Of a stretch of DNA of 38,558 nucleotides, positions 23,808 to 31,946 are shown piece by piece. The translations under genes were made by a program, and so were the position numbers. Position 1 is the first letter of the stretch. Every line of letters starts with the position of its first letter. Source of the stretch: Lysinibacillus_B sp036662795. Its GTDB lineage: Bacteria > Bacillota > Bacilli > Bacillales_A > Planococcaceae. Below the pieces are notes generated by a model. It searched no databases. It was not told the origin of the DNA and saw only the letters and a program-made list of their open reading frames with translations. Location: NCBI RefSeq assembly GCF_036662795.1, contig NZ_JBAFWZ010000029.1, forward strand, positions 1-38,558, in the 5' to 3' direction.

Positions 23808-23936
23808 AGAACTAATACTATCAATATGGAAATATAGTTTATAAGTGGTAGGTTATAGGCTGTTTATAGGTGAATAAAACAGACAAACATTCAAAGGGGA
23901 CCTATAAATATTCATAATTTACAGAGGGGGATAGCT

Positions 23937-26234
23937 ATGGATACATTATTAATTGTGAACTGGGTTGCTTTCGTTGCAGTAGTTTTATACGGAGTAGGTT
24001 TATTCGCTTATCTGTTAAAAACTCGATATGAATTCGTTCAGTTAGGGAAAAAAGAAGCGTTCGATTCACGAATTAGCGAGCGGATTGGCGATTTAGTTGA
24101 AAAGGTATTTGGTCAATCAAAACTATTGAAGGATAAGAAAATGGGCTTAATTCATGTTCTATTCTTCTATGGTTTCTTAATGGTTCAGTTTGGTGCGATC
24201 GATTTAATTTGGAAGGGTTTAACACCTGGCTCGCATTTGCCGTTAGGTGGACTTTACGGATTCTTTACATTCTTCCAGGAAATCGTTGCGGTTGTTATAT
24301 TAGTAGCTGTATTCGGAGCCTTCTATCGTCGCTATGTGGAAAAGCTAGTTCGCTTAAAACGTGGCTGGAAAAATGGCTTAGTATTAATTTTCATCGGTGG
24401 GTTAATGACATCTACATTAATCGGAAACGGTATGAGCTTAATTTGGCATGAGCATAGCTTCAATGGCTTTGAACCTGTAGCTTCATCCATTGCATGGTTG
24501 TTCCAGTGGCTATCACCAGCAGTGGCAGCCGTAATATTCTATGTGATGTGGTGGGTGCATTTAGTAATCCTATTAACATTCCTAGTGTACGTACCACAAG
24601 GGAAGCACTTCCACTTGATTGCAAGTATTGTGAACGTAGCAGTGAACCGATTAGATCGTAAAGGAACACTACGTCCAATTGACTTTGCCGCACTTGAGGA
24701 AGCAGAAGATGAGGATGATATGCCGCCACTTGGTGTAGGTAAAATTCAAGACTTCACCCAAAAGCAATTAATCGATTTATATGCTTGTGTAGAATGTGGT
24801 CGCTGTACAAATATGTGTCCAGCAACAGGTACAGGAAAAATGCTGTCACCAATGGACTTAATTGTAAAATTACGTGATCATCTAACATTTACGGGTGCAG
24901 TAGTGACAAAACAAAAGCCTTGGGTACCATTTTCAATGTTTAAAAATACTCAAGGAAATCAGCTTGCCATGGCAGCTGGTGCTGAAGGGGCAACCCTAGA
25001 ATCTGTGTACAATCCTTCATTAATTGGAGATATTATCACAGAAGAAGAGATTTGGGCTTGTACAACTTGCCGTAACTGTGAAGATCAATGTCCGGTTATG
25101 AATGAGCATGTTGATAAAATTATAGACCTTCGCCGTTATTTAACAATGACAGAGGGTAAAGTAAATCCTGATGCTCAGCGCGCCATGACTAACATTGAAC
25201 GTCAAGGGAATCCGTGGGGGCTTAACCGTAAAGAGAAGGAAAACTGGCGTGATCTTGACCCTACAATTAACATTCCAACGGTGAAGGAAGCGAAAAAGTC
25301 TGGTGAAGGCTTTGAGTACCTATTCTGGGTTGGTTCGATGGGGGCATTTGATAATCGCTCACAAAAAATCGCATTATCCTTCGCTCGTTTACTGAACGAG
25401 GCGGGCGTGAAATTTGCAATCTTAGGTAATAAAGAGAAGAACTCTGGGGATACACCACGTCGTCTAGGAAATGAGTTCCTATTCCAAGAGCTAGCAACGG
25501 GGAATATCGATGAGTTTGAGAAAAATGAAGTAACTAAGATTGTAACAATCGATCCGCATGCATATAATATTTTTAAAAATGAGTACAAAGATTTCGGCTG
25601 GAACGGTGAGGTGCTTCACCATACAGAATTACTCCATGATTTAATTCAGCAAGGTCGTCTAACGTTGAATCATCGTGTGGATGAAACAATCGTTTTCCAT
25701 GATTCATGTTATTTAGGTCGTTACAATGATGTGTATGATCCACCGCGTGAAATTTTACGCGGTATCCCTGGAGTAAAGCTTGTGGAGATGGAGCGTAACC
25801 GTGAAACAGGTATGTGCTGTGGCGCAGGTGGTGGCTTAATGTGGATGGAAGAGCACGTTGGTAACCGAATTAATGTGACACGAACTGAGCAGGCATTAGC
25901 AACAGATGCATCCGTTATTTCCTCTGGCTGCCCTTACTGCTTAACAATGCTACAAGATGGTACAAAAGCAAAAGAGGTAGAGGAAACAATCGGCACATTC
26001 GATATTGCAGAGCTATTAGAGCGAGCAGTATTTGGCGATGGTAAAGAAGAAACTGTCTCTGAAGAAGTTGTCGAAGAAGCGGAAGAATCAAATGTAACAG
26101 AAGTGGTGTCTATTGAGGAATCGCCTATAGCTAAGAAAGAAGCAGTAGAAATTGCGAAAGAAGAAGTAGTTGCTACTGCAGAGCAAGAGCTAGAAGAAGC
26201 GGAAACATCCGTAGTAGACAAAGAATCAAAGTAA
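23937..26234 (+). CDS. fadF: FadF-like iron-sulfur membrane oxidoreductase
   Basis: 765 residues, thought to pass electrons from acyl-CoA dehydrogenases/ETF to the membrane quinone pool during beta-oxidation (FadF is in the FadR regulon). The N-terminal NarI-like part (about 1-225) has several membrane helices. Two [4Fe-4S] motifs follow: CVECGRCTNMCP (Cys284, 287, 290, 294) and CTTCRNCEDQCP (Cys375, 378, 381, 385). A heterodisulfide-reductase-like CCG region has HDSCYLGRYNDVY, GMCCGAGGG and SGCPYC. The last ~65 residues are an unusual Glu/Val/Ala-rich acidic tail, making it longer than the roughly 705 residues I recall for B. subtilis. ATG start with GAGGGGGATA upstream. Confidence 0.9.
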   Translation: MDTLLIVNWVAFVAVVLYGVGLFAYLLKTRYEFVQLGKKEAFDSRISERIGDLVEKVFGQSKLLKDKKMGLIHVLFFYGFLMVQFGAIDLIWKGLTPGSHLPLGGLYGFFTFFQEIVAVVILVAVFGAFYRRYVEKLVRLKRGWKNGLVLIFIGGLMTSTLIGNGMSLIWHEHSFNGFEPVASSIAWLFQWLSPAVAAVIFYVMWWVHLVILLTFLVYVPQGKHFHLIASIVNVAVNRLDRKGTLRPIDFAALEEAEDEDDMPPLGVGKIQDFTQKQLIDLYACVECGRCTNMCPATGTGKMLSPMDLIVKLRDHLTFTGAVVTKQKPWVPFSMFKNTQGNQLAMAAGAEGATLESVYNPSLIGDIITEEEIWACTTCRNCEDQCPVMNEHVDKIIDLRRYLTMTEGKVNPDAQRAMTNIERQGNPWGLNRKEKENWRDLDPTINIPTVKEAKKSGEGFEYLFWVGSMGAFDNRSQKIALSFARLLNEAGVKFAILGNKEKNSGDTPRRLGNEFLFQELATGNIDEFEKNEVTKIVTIDPHAYNIFKNEYKDFGWNGEVLHHTELLHDLIQQGRLTLNHRVDETIVFHDSCYLGRYNDVYDPPREILRGIPGVKLVEMERNRETGMCCGAGGGLMWMEEHVGNRINVTRTEQALATDASVISSGCPYCLTMLQDGTKAKEVEETIGTFDIAELLERAVFGDGKEETVSEEVVEEAEESNVTEVVSIEESPIAKKEAVEIAKEEVVATAEQELEEAETSVVDKESK

Positions 26235-26358
26235 GGAAATGTCGCATATGAGATTGATTTTTTAGGAATCTACACGACGTATTTTGTCGGAATTGTTGTT
26301 TATAAAAGAAAATAATTGTTGTTTTGAAGATAAAAATTATTTTTCAGAAAAATATAAA

Positions 26359-26387
26359 TTGCACAACAATTAATCTTTTTGTAGAAT
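26359..26387 (+). promoter_or_regulatory. Promoter-like sequence before the acyl-CoA operon
   Basis: TTGCAC (26359-26364), a 17-bp spacer, TAGAAT (26382-26387). A terminator hairpin begins about 18 bp downstream, so any transcript from here would have to pass it to reach the thiolase gene. Confidence 0.45.
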
Positions 26388-26404
26388 AGAATAAAGTGGA
26401 AAAG

Positions 26405-26430
26405 GGAGTTAGAGTTAACTCTCTTTTTTC
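26405..26430 (+). terminator. Terminator between fadF and the thiolase gene
   Basis: Stem GGGAGTTA (26405-26412) with TAACTCTC (26417-26424, one G-T pair), then six T. It is 170 bp after the fadF stop, so it is either the fadF terminator or an attenuator for the promoter just upstream. Confidence 0.82.
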
Positions 26431-26441
26431 ATAGAATAATA

Positions 26442-26459
26442 CTGAGCGAGCGTTCAGTC
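26442..26459. promoter_or_regulatory. Putative TetR-family operator upstream of the acyl-CoA operon
   Basis: ACTGAGCGAGCGTTCAGT is an imperfect palindrome (7 of 9 positions per half match) of the type bound by TetR-family acyl-CoA regulators. It is 47 bp before the thiolase start. The TetR gene at 30907 ends this operon and is the likely partner (autoregulation). It differs from the FadR box in front of fadF. Confidence 0.55.
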
Positions 26460-26506
26460 GGTGCAAGTTTAAAGAAACATCAATCGGAACAAAGGGGTGT
26501 TAATGA

Positions 26507-27712
26507 TTGAATAGAGCAGTTATTTTAGACGGTGCTAGAACAGCTTTTGGAAAATTTGGAGGAGCACTGTCATCGTTACAGGCAAGTGATTTAGGTGGCA
26601 CAGCAATTAAAGCTGCGCTAGAAAAGGCAAATGTACCACCAGAATCAGTGGATGAAGTCATTATCGGGACGGTCCTCCAGGCAGGGCAAGGTCAAATTCC
26701 CTCACGCCAGGCAGCGAATAAGGCGGGTATTCCATGGCATGTAAAAACAGAAACAATCAATAAGGTTTGTGCTTCAGGTATGCGCAGTATTACGCTAGCC
26801 GATCAGCTCATTCGTTTAGGGGATGAGGAGGTTATCGTAGCTGGTGGCATGGAATCTATGTCGAATGCACCGTATTACTTGCCAAAAGGACGCGTTGGAT
26901 TCCGTATGGGAGATAGTACAGTCGTTGACGGCATGCTATATGATGGGCTATCCTGCTCCTTTGATCAGAAACGTGTGCATATGGGTATTTACGGAGACGA
27001 GACAGCTGAGGCATTTACTGTATCACGGGATGAGCAGGATGCTTGGGCAGTCCGTAGTCAGAATTTAGCACTAGCGGCCATTGAAGATGGAAAATTTGCT
27101 GAGGAGATTGCTCCTGTTGAGATTCCGCAACGAAAAGGAGAGCCAATCGTTGTAAAGCAGGATGAGGCGCCGAGACCAGGCACAACTTTGGAAACGCTTG
27201 CACGATTAAAGGCTGCATTTAGTAAGGATGGGTCTATTACAGCGGGCAATGCTCCGGGAATAAACGATGGTGCATGTGCCGTTGTGCTAATGAGTGAGGC
27301 GAGAGCAAACCAAGAAAATCGTAAGCCGCTAGCTTATATACTCTCACATACGGAGATTGGCGTTCAGCCAAAGGATTTTCCGCAAACACCAGGGCTAGTA
27401 ATCAATGCTTTATTAGAAAAAACGGGAAAAACAATTCATGATATCGATCTAATCGAAATTAATGAAGCCTTTGCAGCAGTTGCCCTTGTTAGTAATACAA
27501 TTGCCGATTTGGATGAGGAGAAAGTAAATGTAAATGGTGGCGCAGTTGCTCTCGGTCATCCAATTGGAGCAAGTGGCGCACGCATCATTTTAACACTAGC
27601 TTATGAATTACGTCGCCGAGGTGGTGGCATTGGAATCGCAGCAATTTGCTCTGGCGGTGGTCAGGGTGATGCCGTAATGATTGAAGTACCAAAAGGGGAT
27701 GGGAACGTATGA
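26507..27712 (+). CDS. Acetyl-CoA C-acetyltransferase (thiolase)
   Basis: Thiolase of 401 residues, interconverting acetoacetyl-CoA and two acetyl-CoA (or a related 3-oxoacyl-CoA). Both catalytic cysteines and the histidine are present: Cys88 (NKVCASGMRS), His351 (GGAVALGHPIGASGAR) and Cys381 (ICSGGGQGDA). Length and motifs are of the AtoB/PhaA/MmgA type. The start is a TTG at 26507 with AAAGGGGTG upstream; the nearby ATG at 26503 is out of frame and stops after three codons. First gene of a probable five-gene operon, ending with an ATGA overlap into the next gene. Confidence 0.92.
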   Translation: MNRAVILDGARTAFGKFGGALSSLQASDLGGTAIKAALEKANVPPESVDEVIIGTVLQAGQGQIPSRQAANKAGIPWHVKTETINKVCASGMRSITLADQLIRLGDEEVIVAGGMESMSNAPYYLPKGRVGFRMGDSTVVDGMLYDGLSCSFDQKRVHMGIYGDETAEAFTVSRDEQDAWAVRSQNLALAAIEDGKFAEEIAPVEIPQRKGEPIVVKQDEAPRPGTTLETLARLKAAFSKDGSITAGNAPGINDGACAVVLMSEARANQENRKPLAYILSHTEIGVQPKDFPQTPGLVINALLEKTGKTIHDIDLIEINEAFAAVALVSNTIADLDEEKVNVNGGAVALGHPIGASGARIILTLAYELRRRGGGIGIAAICSGGGQGDAVMIEVPKGDGNV

Positions 27713-28560
27713 GTATTAAAAAAGTAATGGTTATCGGAGCAGGACAAATGGGCTCTGGCATTGCACAAGTATGTGCTCAGGCTGGCTTTGATGTAACGTT
27801 AAATGATATGAAACAGGAATTTTTCGAGCGTGGAATCGGTGCTATTTCGAAAAATTTATCGCGTGATGTAGAAAAGGGTCGTAGGACAGAAGAGGAAAAA
27901 CGGGCCATTTTAGACCGTATCACGATGTCACTAGATTTACAGGATGCTAGTAATGTAGATATCGTCATCGAGGCAGCAGTTGAAAATATGGAAGTGAAGC
28001 AATCGATATTCAAAAGACTAGATGAAATTGCACCAGCACATGCCATTTTAGCAACGAACACATCGTCATTGCCTATTACGGAAATTGCCGCAGTTACAAA
28101 GCGTCCGGCACAAGTGATTGGTATGCACTTTATGAATCCAGTGCCAGTCATGAAGCTTGTTGAAATTATCCGAGGCCTTGCCACAGAGGATGAGGTATAC
28201 GAGTCTGTTGAGGCTATGACAAGAAAGCTTGATAAAACGCCAGTTGAAGTAAATGATTTCCCTGGCTTCGTTGCTAACCGTATTTTACTTCCTATGATTA
28301 ATGAGGCAATTTATACACTTTATGAAGGTGTTGCAACGAAGGAAGCAATTGATGATGTGATGAAGCTCGGTATGAATCATCCAATGGGACCACTAACACT
28401 TGCGGATTTTATTGGATTAGACACTTGTCTTTATATTATGGAGACTTTACATGAAGGTCTTGGGGACAGTAAATACCGACCATGTCCATTATTACGCAAA
28501 TATGTAGCTGCAGGCTGGCTTGGGAAAAAATCTGGTCGAGGCTTCTACGTTTACGAATAA
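27709..28560 (+). CDS. 3-hydroxybutyryl-CoA dehydrogenase
   Basis: NAD(P)-dependent oxidation of 3-hydroxybutyryl-CoA to acetoacetyl-CoA. 283 residues (family about 282-287). The N-terminal Rossmann domain has VMVIGAGQMGSGIAQVCAQAG. The catalytic His is in GMHFMNPVPVMKLVEII and the catalytic Glu is probably in that segment. The C-terminal dimerisation domain has DFPGFVANRILLPMINEAI and HPMGPLTLADFIGLDTCL. The MmgB/PaaH/Hbd subgroups cannot be separated by eye. It overlaps the thiolase by 4 bp. Confidence 0.93.
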   Translation: MSIKKVMVIGAGQMGSGIAQVCAQAGFDVTLNDMKQEFFERGIGAISKNLSRDVEKGRRTEEEKRAILDRITMSLDLQDASNVDIVIEAAVENMEVKQSIFKRLDEIAPAHAILATNTSSLPITEIAAVTKRPAQVIGMHFMNPVPVMKLVEIIRGLATEDEVYESVEAMTRKLDKTPVEVNDFPGFVANRILLPMINEAIYTLYEGVATKEAIDDVMKLGMNHPMGPLTLADFIGLDTCLYIMETLHEGLGDSKYRPCPLLRKYVAAGWLGKKSGRGFYVYE

Positions 28561-28572
28561 GGGGGCAATCAC

Positions 28573-29709
28573 ATGGAATTACGTTTTACAGAAGAGCAGG
28601 AAATGATGCGTCAAATGGTCCGTGATTTTGCAAAAGCGGAGATAGAGCCTTTTGTTGAGAAAATGGAAGCTGGCGAATTTCCGCGTGAAATCCTTACAAA
28701 AATGGGCGAGCTAGGACTTATGGGCATTACAGCACCAGAAAGCTATGGCGGCTCAGAAATGGATTTTTCATCTTATATCATTGCCATTCATGAATTATCA
28801 AAAGTAAGTGCTGTTGTAGGTGTTATCTTATCTGTTCACACATCGGTTGGAACAAATCCAATTCTCTATTTTGGGACGGAGCAGCAGAAGCAAAAGTATG
28901 TGCCAAGGCTTGCAAGTGGAGAATACCTTGGAGCATTTTGTTTAACTGAGCCTAGTGCAGGCAGCGATGCGGGGTCGTTAAAAACGCGTGCCATAAAAAA
29001 TGGCGATCACTACATACTTAACGGCTCAAAAGTATTCATTACGAATGGTGGCGAGGCGGATGTATATATTGTGTTTGCATCGACAGATCCAGAACGAGGC
29101 TCACGTGGGATTTCCGCTTTTATTGTGGAAAAAGGAACAACGGGTCTAGTCATTGGTAAGGATGAGCATAAAATGGGCTTGCATGGTTCACGTACCGTAC
29201 AGCTGACATTTGAAAATATGATGATTCCAGCCCAAAACTTACTTGGTACTGAAGGAGAAGGCTTTAAAATCGCCATGAGTAATCTAGACGTAGGTCGAAT
29301 TGGCATTGCTGCTCAATCACTAGGGATTGCGGAGGCAGCATTAGAGGCTGCGACGAATTATGCAAAGGAACGCGTACAATTCGGGAAGCCGATTATTGCT
29401 AACCAAGGTGTCGGCTTTAAGCTTGCCGACATGGCTACAGCGGTTGAGGCGGCTAAGCTACTTGTTTATCGAGCAGCCGATTTACGTGCCAAAGGTTTAC
29501 CTTGTGGGCAGGAAGCATCGATGGCAAAGCTATTCGCATCAAAAACGGCAGTAGAAGTAGCAATTGATGCTGTGCAAATCTTTGGCGGCTATGGCTACAC
29601 AGAGGACTATCCAGTCGAGCGCTACTTCCGAGATGCAAAAGTAACTGAAATCTACGAGGGCACAAGTGAGATTCAACGTATCGTCATTAGTAAGCATCTT
29701 TTAGGTTAG
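28573..29709 (+). CDS. Acyl-CoA dehydrogenase (short-chain type), first paralogue
   Basis: FAD enzyme of 378 residues that introduces the alpha,beta double bond into acyl-CoA, passing electrons to ETF. N-terminal helical domain (MELRFTEEQEMMRQMVRDFA), middle beta domain with the FAD-binding signature CLTEPSAGSDAGS, and C-terminal domain with FGGYGYTEDYPVERYFRDAK and catalytic Glu362 in IYEGTSEIQR. Substrate is likely butyryl- or branched short-chain acyl-CoA, from the context of HBD, thiolase and icmF. ATG start with AAGGGGGCAATC upstream, 12 bp after HBD. Confidence 0.93.
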   Translation: MELRFTEEQEMMRQMVRDFAKAEIEPFVEKMEAGEFPREILTKMGELGLMGITAPESYGGSEMDFSSYIIAIHELSKVSAVVGVILSVHTSVGTNPILYFGTEQQKQKYVPRLASGEYLGAFCLTEPSAGSDAGSLKTRAIKNGDHYILNGSKVFITNGGEADVYIVFASTDPERGSRGISAFIVEKGTTGLVIGKDEHKMGLHGSRTVQLTFENMMIPAQNLLGTEGEGFKIAMSNLDVGRIGIAAQSLGIAEAALEAATNYAKERVQFGKPIIANQGVGFKLADMATAVEAAKLLVYRAADLRAKGLPCGQEASMAKLFASKTAVEVAIDAVQIFGGYGYTEDYPVERYFRDAKVTEIYEGTSEIQRIVISKHLLG

Positions 29710-29766
29710 TGTAAACAGCGGTTGTCGCTTTACAAAAAAATTCATATCATAAAGGGGATTTTGAGA

Positions 29767-30903
29767 ATGAACTTTCAACTAACAGAGGAACATGAACAAT
29801 TACGCGAAATGATTCGTGACTTTGCAGAAAATGAAGTCGCACCAACAGCGGCAGAACGCGATGAAAATGAGGAATTCGATCGTGCCATTTTCGATAAGAT
29901 GGCTGAGCTGGGGCTAACAGGTATTCCTTGGCCAGAGGAGTATGGTGGCGCTGGATTTGACTATTTAGCATACTGTATCGCTGTAGAAGAATTATCACGT
30001 GTATGTGCATCAACTGGGGTTACGCTATCAGCACATACTTCACTTGCTGGTTGGCCAATTTATAAATTTGGTAATGAAGAGCAAAAGCAAAAATATCTTC
30101 GTCCAATGGCAGAGGGTAAAAAAATTGGCGCATACGGTTTAACTGAGCCGGGTAGCGGATCTGATGCAGGCGGCATGAAAACGTACGCAAAATGGGATGG
30201 CGATCATTACGTTTTAAATGGTTCGAAAATTTTCATTACAAATGGCGGAGTAGCTGATATTTATGTCGTATTTGCTGTGACAGATCCAGAATCGAAGCAT
30301 GGCACTTCAGCCTTTATCGTAGAAGGAGATACACCGGGCTTCTCCGTTGGGAAAAAAGAGAAAAAGCTAGGCATTCGTTCATCACCAACTACGGAGATTG
30401 TTTTCGATAATTGCCGAGTACCAAAGGAAAACCTTTTAGGGAAAGAGGGCGATGGCTTTATTATCGCTATGAAAACATTAGATGGCGGTCGTAACGGTAT
30501 CGCTGCTCAAGCTGTAGGAATTGCACAAGGTGCACTAGATGCAGCGGTGGAATATGCGAAGGAGCGTGTACAATTTGGTAAGCCAATTGCGGCAAATCAA
30601 GGAGTATCGTTTAAACTAGCAGATATGGCAACGGCTATTGAAGCCTCTCGTTTATTAACGTATCAAGCTGCTTGGTTAGAATCCAATGACCTACCATACG
30701 GAAAAGCTTCTGCAATGGCAAAATTAATGGCAGGAGATACAGCAATGAGCGTAACGACAGAAGCTGTTCAAATTTTTGGTGGGTACGGTTATACAAAAGA
30801 TTATCCAGTAGAGCGTTACATGCGTGATGCGAAAATTACGCAAATTTACGAGGGTACGCAAGAAATTCAGCGTCTCGTAATTTCACGTATGCTGACAAAA
30901 TAA
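29767..30903 (+). CDS. Acyl-CoA dehydrogenase, second paralogue
   Basis: A second 378-residue FAD acyl-CoA dehydrogenase, clearly related to its upstream neighbour along the whole length: MNFQLTEEHEQLREMIRDFA, GLTEPGSGSDAGG, FGGYGYTKDYPVERYMRDAK, catalytic Glu362 in IYEGTQEIQR. The start was placed at the ATG at 29767, preceded by AAAGGGGATTTTGAG, because the family begins here; the open frame extends 45 bp further 5' without similarity. Probably arose by tandem duplication, with divided substrate preference (for example butyryl-CoA against 2-methyl-branched acyl-CoA; inference). Confidence 0.93.
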   Translation: MNFQLTEEHEQLREMIRDFAENEVAPTAAERDENEEFDRAIFDKMAELGLTGIPWPEEYGGAGFDYLAYCIAVEELSRVCASTGVTLSAHTSLAGWPIYKFGNEEQKQKYLRPMAEGKKIGAYGLTEPGSGSDAGGMKTYAKWDGDHYVLNGSKIFITNGGVADIYVVFAVTDPESKHGTSAFIVEGDTPGFSVGKKEKKLGIRSSPTTEIVFDNCRVPKENLLGKEGDGFIIAMKTLDGGRNGIAAQAVGIAQGALDAAVEYAKERVQFGKPIAANQGVSFKLADMATAIEASRLLTYQAAWLESNDLPYGKASAMAKLMAGDTAMSVTTEAVQIFGGYGYTKDYPVERYMRDAKITQIYEGTQEIQRLVISRMLTK

Positions 30904-30906
30904 TGC

Positions 30907-31545
30907 ATGACAGATAAAATTCGTGTCGAAACGTCTGTTAAAGATGAAAGCTTAATTGAAACTAGAAGGAAGCAAATTGTTCGTGCTGGCGTCAATTTGT
31001 TCCGTGAGAAGGGCTTTCACCGGGCAACAACAAGGGAAATTGCCAAAGCTGCTGGATTTAGTATTGGAACGCTGTATGAATATATTCGTACAAAGGAGGA
31101 TGTACTTTATTTAGTATGTGACAGTATTTTCCATGAGGTAATGACGCGTCTCTCTCATTTTCCAACAAACGCTGGAACACTCTACGAATTGAAAGAGGCC
31201 ATAAAGCAATATTTCCTTCTTATTGATAGCATGTTTGACGAATTTACAATCATGTATCAGGAAACAAAGTCGTTACCGAAAGAAGCTATGCAATATGTAT
31301 TAAATAAAGAGCTTGAGATGGTGGCTCTATTTCAGGAAATATTATCGAGCTGTGTAGGGTCTGGTGTCCTGCAGATGGATGACAAGGCGCTTTATTTAGC
31401 AGCGAATCACCTTGTCGTCCAAGGACAAAGCTGGGCATTCCGCCGATGGGCCATTCAAAAGCATTATACAATTGAAGAATATATCGAAATGCAAACAGCA
31501 CTATTTTTTAATGGTATCCTGCATTTCAATGAACAATCCATTTAA
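30907..31545 (+). CDS. TetR-family regulator of the acyl-CoA operon
   Basis: 212 residues. The N-terminal TetR helix-turn-helix (about 18-65) has RRKQIVRAGVNLFREKGFHRATTREIAKAAGFSIGTLYEYIRTKEDVLY. The C-terminal ligand domain is all-helical and typical of TetR/AcrR proteins sensing acyl-CoA-like ligands. It is not close to B. subtilis FadR outside the HTH. The ATG lies 3 bp after the preceding stop with no clear ribosome site, suggesting translational coupling. Last gene before a terminator; likely binds the palindrome at 26442-26459 (inference). Confidence 0.88.
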   Translation: MTDKIRVETSVKDESLIETRRKQIVRAGVNLFREKGFHRATTREIAKAAGFSIGTLYEYIRTKEDVLYLVCDSIFHEVMTRLSHFPTNAGTLYELKEAIKQYFLLIDSMFDEFTIMYQETKSLPKEAMQYVLNKELEMVALFQEILSSCVGSGVLQMDDKALYLAANHLVVQGQSWAFRRWAIQKHYTIEEYIEMQTALFFNGILHFNEQSI

Positions 31546-31554
31546 CATCTATTC

Positions 31555-31597
31555 ACGCTAATCTCATACGTCACAACGTAGCGATTAGCGTTTTTTT
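31555..31597 (+). terminator. Terminator of the acyl-CoA operon
   Basis: Outer stem CGCTAATC with GATTAGCG, inner ACGT/ACGT, followed by seven T (31591-31597). Confidence 0.9.
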
Positions 31598-31612
31598 GTA
31601 ATTAATGCGGGA

Positions 31613-31650
31613 TCTTGCATCGTATTTTTATGTTGCTACGATGCGCAAGC
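31613..31650. repeat. Stem-loop between tetR and array 2
   Basis: CTTGCATCGTA pairs with TACGATGCgCAAG (one bulged G) around the loop TTTTTATGTTGC. No U-run follows, so it is not a terminator. Role unknown; it may be part of the icmF leader or a separate element. Confidence 0.5.
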
Positions 31651-31737
31651 GACAGGATCAGACTGCATAAAAAATGTCATAGAATTGACGAGTAAGTATT
31701 AGGAATAGCTAGTATCCCAACGTCCAATTGTTACGTT

Positions 31738-31911
31738 GGCTAGTAAATTTCAAAAATTGGCTAGTATTTTCGAAAAAGTGGCTAGTATTTCGAGAAAAAG
31801 GGCGAGTATTTTAAAAAAAGTGTCTAGTAAATTTCGCATAGTGACTAAAGTTTTCGACTTGGCTAGTAAAATCCAAAAAGTGTCTAGTACTTACAAACTG
31901 ATTGGCTGTAG
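31738..31911. repeat. 21-nt-period array 2 (core GGCTAGTA), 9 units
   Basis: The same element as array 1 in inverted orientation, just before icmF. The core GGCTAGTA (variants GGCGAGTA, GTCTAGTA, GACTAAAG, GGCTGTAG) starts at 31738, 31759, 31780, 31801, 31822, 31843, 31861, 31882 and 31904; steps are 21 nt apart from one of 18 and one of 22. Spacers are A/T-rich (ATTTTCGAAAAAGT type). Another isolated AGCTAGTA is at 31707, followed by a CCAACGT/ACGTTGG stem (31717-31739). An open frame runs through the first part, with a 7-residue LASxFxK period, but it has no ribosome site and merely reflects the 21-nt repeat. Confidence 0.87.
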
Positions 31912-31946
31912 GGGTGCAGTCATTTAAAACAAAGGGGATGTTTAAT

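Noticed and set aside
28573..30903. Possible mis-assembly causing two acyl-CoA dehydrogenases
   Set aside because: The two genes differ at many positions throughout, so they are true paralogues, not a duplicated contig.
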